Source: CAZMGG01 sp964565715
GTDB taxonomy: Bacteria; Planctomycetota; UBA1135; UBA2386
Assembly (NCBI GenBank): GCA_964565715.1
Contig: CAZMGG010000023.1
Location: forward strand, 1 to 54,868
DNA: 54,868 nt
Reading direction: 5' to 3'
Shown piece by piece: positions 51,829-54,868 of this stretch. The position numbers and the translations under genes were made by a program. The notes under the pieces are model-generated. The model ran no database searches, was not told the DNA's origin, and was given only the letters and a program-made list of their open reading frames with translations. How positions within the stretch are numbered: the first letter of the stretch is position 1; every line of letters starts with the position of its first letter.

Positions 51829-52206
51829 TTGGCGCCAGATCTCTGGCGGGGGGGGATCTTGATCTACGCCGGCCTGGCCAAGCTGCTGACTGGCGGGTCG
51901 GACCAGCAGTGGGTACGCGTGGCATATGATCTGTTGGCGGGCGTGGAGGTGGCGATCGGAGGGCTGACGGTCCTTGGCCCTGGTCGCTGGGGCCAGGTCA
52001 TCTACCCTGCCGGCGTCGCCTTGGCTGCGGGGTTCGTGCCCTTCTCGCTGGCGAGCATGAGTGAAGGGCACCGCTGTGGCTGTCTCGGCTCGGTCGCGGC
52101 CCCGCCGTCCGTGCGGCTCTTGATCGGTGGCTTGCTGGGAGTGCTCTATTCGCGCCTTCTTGCCTGGCATGGGCGTGTCGGCGTGGACAAACCAGATCGC
52201 GGGTAG
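51829..52206 (+). CDS. MauE/DoxX-type redox-associated membrane protein (start disturbed by a G8 tract)
   Basis: The open frame from TTG 51829 encodes 125 residues with four membrane helices. Conserved pieces are GGILIYAGLAKLLTGG, YDLLAGVEVAIGGLTVLGP, and RCGCLGSV with a CxC pair, typical of MauE, which is needed for disulfide-rich methylamine dehydrogenase small subunits. The natural start is probably the ATG at 51801, overlapping the previous stop. It reads MNRSKALTRFGARSLAGG and would join ILIYAGLAKLL exactly if the tract of eight G (51848-51855) had seven. So either this copy is frameshifted, or the tract switches the gene, or the TTG is used. Confidence 0.7.
   Translation: MAPDLWRGGILIYAGLAKLLTGGSDQQWVRVAYDLLAGVEVAIGGLTVLGPGRWGQVIYPAGVALAAGFVPFSLASMSEGHRCGCLGSVAAPPSVRLLIGGLLGVLYSRLLAWHGRVGVDKPDRG
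51848..51855. repeat. Poly-G tract (eight G) at the start of the mauE-like gene
   Basis: Eight G in a row between the ATG at 51801 and the first conserved MauE residues. Loss of one G (or gain of two) would fuse the two frames into one complete gene. Confidence 0.7.
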
Positions 52207-52250
52207 TGCGCGCGCGCAGGACCCGGCGACCTGCGATGGGTCGGAGACCC

Positions 52251-52274
52251 TGGCCACCGCTCACGCGGTGGCCA
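52251..52274. terminator. Perfect hairpin between convergent genes
   Basis: Ten-pair stem TGGCCACCGC / GCGGTGGCCA with loop TCAC. The loop holds the stop codon of the minus-strand methyltransferase; the plus-strand mauE-like gene ends 45 bases before. It probably ends both transcripts. Confidence 0.55.
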
Positions 52275-52986
52275 CGAACAAGGCGCGCTGGCTCTGCAGC
52301 GAGAGCGGTTGCTCGGTGAAGTCACCCAGCAGCCGCACCTCAGAGAAGCCCGCCTGCCGCAGCATGCCGACCACGCCTGACGCCAGCGACACCGCCTGCC
52401 AGGCCGTGCAGACCTGCCGTTCGCTGCCGCGCACGAACAGGTAGTCGACTCGCAGCTCGCTGCTGGCCGGCTCGTAATGCGCCTTCGAGCACATCAGCAG
52501 ATCGCCGAAGTCGTGCCAGCGGCCCGGCGGCAGGTTGCGGAAGACGGTCTCCGCCACCAGCGCCTCCAGCACGAAAACCGCACCCGGCCGCAGCGTCCGA
52601 TGCACCGCCCGCAGGAACTCCAGGTTGCCCGCGGGCCCCAGGTAGCCGAACGAGTTGCCGAGGCAGAAGGCGCCGCCGAACTCCTGCCGCCAGGGCAGAT
52701 CACGCATGTCCCGGCGCTGCCAGGTGACCGGCAGCCCGGCGCCGGCCTCCGCCGCCCACGCCAGCAGCCGCGCCGACTGGTCGACGCCGGTCACCGCGTG
52801 GCCGGCTCGCGCCATCGGTACCGCCAGCCGCCCGTCGCCGCACGGCACGTCCAGGAGCGGCACGCCGGCCGGCAGTTGCGCCGCCAGGAACGCCACCTCC
52901 GACGCGGTCATCGCCGCCGGTACCGCCCGGTGCCACATCTCCGCCGCCGGGCCCTCGAAGAACTCACGCCACCAGTTCGCTTCCAT
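52261..52986 (-). CDS. Class I SAM-dependent methyltransferase
   Basis: 241 residues from the ATG at 52984-52986, preceded by AAGGAC; the ATG at 53013 is in frame but less likely. Motif I is LLDVPCGDGRLAVPMARAGH, followed by VTGVDQSARLLAWAAEAG (acidic residue of motif II), GAFCLGNSFGYLGPAGNLEF and LRPGAVFVLEALVAETVF. This type often methylates small molecules. The substrate is unknown. Base composition returns to that of the host genome, unlike the cassette before it. Confidence 0.88.
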   Translation of the reverse strand: MEANWWREFFEGPAAEMWHRAVPAAMTASEVAFLAAQLPAGVPLLDVPCGDGRLAVPMARAGHAVTGVDQSARLLAWAAEAGAGLPVTWQRRDMRDLPWRQEFGGAFCLGNSFGYLGPAGNLEFLRAVHRTLRPGAVFVLEALVAETVFRNLPPGRWHDFGDLLMCSKAHYEPASSELRVDYLFVRGSERQVCTAWQAVSLASGVVGMLRQAGFSEVRLLGDFTEQPLSLQSQRALFVATA

Positions 52987-53261
52987 CGCCGTCGTCCTTT
53001 CCGTCCGGACCATCCGGTCCGAGGTCCATCCGCCATCGCAGGTTCATGCGGCGCAAGGCGCCGCGGGTACGGTCCCCTCACGGGAACCGGGTCGGGGCCG
53101 GGATGGCGGGACGCACCGCGCGCAAGGCGCCGGCCGTCAGCGGTGGATCGCGTCCCGCCGATGCGGGAGGGCAGTCATCGTTCAAGGACGCCTTGACGGC
53201 GCCGGGGAAAGGGACCGCGGGACGATACCACGGCGCCGGGGCGTCGCGGTAGGCTCGGCGC

Positions 53262-54047
53262 GTGCAGAAGCTCCTCCTCGGCGTGGTCCACCTGCCGCCG
53301 CTGCCGTCGGCGCAGGGGCATCCCGGCATGGCGGCGGTGTTCGATCGGGCGCTGCGCGATGCCGAGGCGCTGCGGGACGGTGGCTGCGATGGCGTGATCG
53401 TCGAGAACTTCGGCGACCGGCCCTTCCACAAGGGCGATCAGGGCGATCCCGTTCCGCCCGACGTGCCGGCGGCGCTGGCGGTGGTGGCGCATCGGCTCCG
53501 TTCGGAGCTGGGGGTGCGGGTGGGCATCAACTGCCTGCGCAGCGATGCGGTGGCGGCGCTGGGTGCGGCGGCCGCGTGTGGTGCCGAATGGGTGCGCGTG
53601 AACGTGTGGACCGGGGCCTACGTCACCGACCAGGGCGTGATCGAGGGGCAGGCGGGCCGCGCGTCGGCGTATCGGCAGCGGCTGGCGCACCGGCCGCTCA
53701 TCCTGGCGGATCTGCTGGTGAAGCACGCGGCGCCGTTGGTGCCGGTGGACCCGGCGGCGGCGGCGCTGGACGTGGCCGAGCGTAGTGGCGCCGATGGGCT
53801 GATCCTGACCGGCGGGCGCACGGGATCGCCGGTGGACGCGGCGTTGCTGGGCAAGGTGAAGGCGGCGGTGGGCGCGTTCCCGGTGTGGCTGGGGTCCGGG
53901 TTGACGCCGCAGGGCGCACGGGAGCTGTGGCCACTGTGCGACGGCGCGATCGTCGGGACGTGGGTGAAGCAGGACGGCGTGGTCGGCAATCCGGTCGATC
54001 CGGCGCGGGTGCGCGCGCTGCGTGAGGTGCTGGCGCGGCTGGGGTGA
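53262..54047 (+). CDS. BtpA/SgcQ-family TIM-barrel protein
   Basis: 261 residues from GTG 53262. Family motifs: LLLGVVHLPPLPSAQGHPGM at the start, GCDGVIVENFGDRPFHKGD, ELGVRVGINCLRSDAVAALG, GAEWVRVNVWTGAYVTDQG (with GVIEGQAG) and GADGLILTGGRTGSPVD. BtpA was described as a factor for photosystem I stability in cyanobacteria, but most members belong to carbohydrate or other metabolism as TIM-barrel proteins of unknown reaction. The 275 bases before it, back to the divergent methyltransferase, hold no recognisable gene. Confidence 0.88.
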   Translation: MQKLLLGVVHLPPLPSAQGHPGMAAVFDRALRDAEALRDGGCDGVIVENFGDRPFHKGDQGDPVPPDVPAALAVVAHRLRSELGVRVGINCLRSDAVAALGAAAACGAEWVRVNVWTGAYVTDQGVIEGQAGRASAYRQRLAHRPLILADLLVKHAAPLVPVDPAAAALDVAERSGADGLILTGGRTGSPVDAALLGKVKAAVGAFPVWLGSGLTPQGARELWPLCDGAIVGTWVKQDGVVGNPVDPARVRALREVLARLG

Positions 54048-54381
54048 GGCGCACCGGTTCCTGCGGAGGGTGAGCAGTCTGCCGAGTTGCGGGGTCTGAC
54101 GGGCCTTGACCCGGACGGGGGCCGGGATAGCGTTCCAGCGTCCCTGGAGAACGCGGTCCGCGGTGGAGCAACTCGCCATGATCCGTAGCGGCAGACAGGG
54201 AGCGAAGGCTCCCTTCCCTTCCCTTCCCTTCTATCTGCCTCTCTTAGTGGTCTCTGCCTGAGCCTTCGGCTTGCTGGGGGAACCGCCCAAGGACTCGCGG
54301 CCCAGGTGCCCAACCCGAATCGGCAGGTCCATCCGCACAGTATGTCGCGGGGTCGCGTGGGATATGGAGGTTTGTGCAGCC
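54048..54381. other. Non-coding region with a pentanucleotide repeat
   Basis: A stretch of 334 bases between the BtpA gene and the last secreted gene. It contains four CCCTT repeats (54211-54230) and a GGAGG ribosome site near its end (54366-54370). No convincing gene is seen on either strand. Confidence 0.6.
54211..54231. repeat. Four tandem CCCTT repeats
   Basis: (CCCTT)4 followed by C, about 150 bases upstream of the secreted gene at 54382. Short pentanucleotide arrays in front of surface genes can vary in copy number. Four copies is a small number. Confidence 0.7.
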
Positions 54382-54868
54382 ATGAGTCATACGGAACACA
54401 ATGGTAGCAGCATGCGAGTCATCATCCTGTTGTTCGTGGCTCTGTCCTTGGCTGGCGGATCGGCCTGTGCCCAGCGGAGCTGGATCGTCGACCGCTGCAA
54501 TGGACCACTGGCGGATTTCACGGACCTTCCTGCGGCGGTAGCCGCAGCAGCCCCTGGTGACACCCTGTGGCTCTATCAGGGCTGCGCTTCGTCTCCGTCG
54601 TTCACGGCGTGCCACATTGACAAGCCGCTTCGCTTGATCGCAATGGGGTGGTACCCAACCAATGCACCCGGCACGAACCCACGGGGTCCCCTCGTGTCGG
54701 TCACGGGCCGCATCACGGTATCCAGCATCGCCGCAGGTCAGCGATTGGTGCTGTCGGGCTTGTACCTGTACTTTGACTATGGTGGGACGTACCCCAACCT
54801 GACGCTGCAACCCCACGGCATCCACGCCTGGGATTGCGCGGGCCAGGTCATCCTGGAGAACGTCTGGT
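54382..54868 (+). CDS. Secreted right-handed beta-helix-like protein (3' end outside window)
   Basis: 162 residues are readable from ATG 54382, which has GGAGG at 54366-54370; ATG 54412 is an alternative just before the signal peptide MRVIILLFVALSLAGGSACA. The mature part begins with FTDLPAAVAAAAPGDTLWLY, the usual first helix and turn of parallel beta-helix (pectate-lyase-like) proteins, followed by short strands such as KPLRLIAMGWY, GRITVSSIAAGQRLVLSGLY and GQVILENVW. Codon use is less GC-biased than in the neighbours. The C-terminus is missing, so the recurrent module cannot be checked. Confidence 0.7.
   Translation, partial: MSHTEHNGSSMRVIILLFVALSLAGGSACAQRSWIVDRCNGPLADFTDLPAAVAAAAPGDTLWLYQGCASSPSFTACHIDKPLRLIAMGWYPTNAPGTNPRGPLVSVTGRITVSSIAAGQRLVLSGLYLYFDYGGTYPNLTLQPHGIHAWDCAGQVILENVW

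Noticed and set aside
53046..53252. Short plus-strand frame before the BtpA gene
   Set aside because: No ribosome site, no recognisable features, and poor composition; the region reads as a divergent promoter spacer.

Overview
The window is high-GC bacterial DNA with tightly packed genes, many GTG/TTG starts and many ATGA/GTGA overlaps. It is probably from Planctomycetota. The reasons are indirect: six secreted proteins of unknown function, four of which share one C-terminal (or, in one case, internal) module; three ECF-type sigma factors in 9 kb, one of them coupled to a Ser/Thr kinase-TPR protein; DUF2752 and squalene-cyclase-like toroid proteins; and a NhaR-type LysR regulator. I saw no rRNA, tRNA, insertion sequence, CRISPR array or integrase.

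Layout. 0-5 kb: a DinB-like fragment, a secreted ConA-like protein, a metallophosphoesterase, a secreted Asp-box protein and protein-L-isoaspartate methyltransferase. 5.0-7.9 kb: a three-subunit flavin/iron-sulfur dehydrogenase operon of the HcnABC / hydroxyproline / opine dehydrogenase type. 8.1-9.5 kb: a secreted multidomain protein behind an AT-rich motif that occurs again at 35.0 kb. 9.6-20.0 kb: an envelope cassette of two paralogous alpha/alpha-toroid proteins on either side of a coiled-coil lipoprotein, then a thioester alpha-2-macroglobulin and a penicillin-binding protein 1C. 20.0-22.4 kb: a periplasmic Cache-like protein translationally coupled to a methyl-accepting chemoreceptor. 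22.4-30 kb: a sigma factor-kinase-secreted protein operon, another secreted protein, a second ECF sigma factor and a cobalamin-binding-like protein.

30-42.6 kb: a PKD-domain secreted protein, prolyl-tRNA synthetase, a GYF/CD225 protein with a DUF2752 partner, an ECF sigma factor with a probable membrane anti-sigma factor, a 1.2 kb-residue membrane protein with a voltage-sensor-like segment, a GT39-like glycosyltransferase and a zinc-ribbon methyltransferase. 42.6-49.6 kb: EamA transporter, YchF, a NhaR-like regulator divergent from TerC, an AAA/DUF4143 ATPase and a GT87-like glycosyltransferase with a possible 44-residue membrane peptide. 49.7-52.2 kb: a lower-GC cassette of a secreted protein with 14 cysteines, a carboxypeptidase-regulatory-like protein and a MauE/DoxX-type redox membrane protein. 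It carries two poly-G tracts, one in the promoter spacer and one at the start of the mauE-like gene. 52.2 kb to the end: a methyltransferase, a BtpA-family protein and the start of a secreted beta-helix-like protein.

The most interesting parts are the toroid/A2M/PBP1C cassette, the poly-G-marked Cys-rich/MauE cassette, the voltage-sensor-like giant protein, and the 27-bp promoter/operator motif shared by two distant loci. All product names come from reading motifs; no database search was run.
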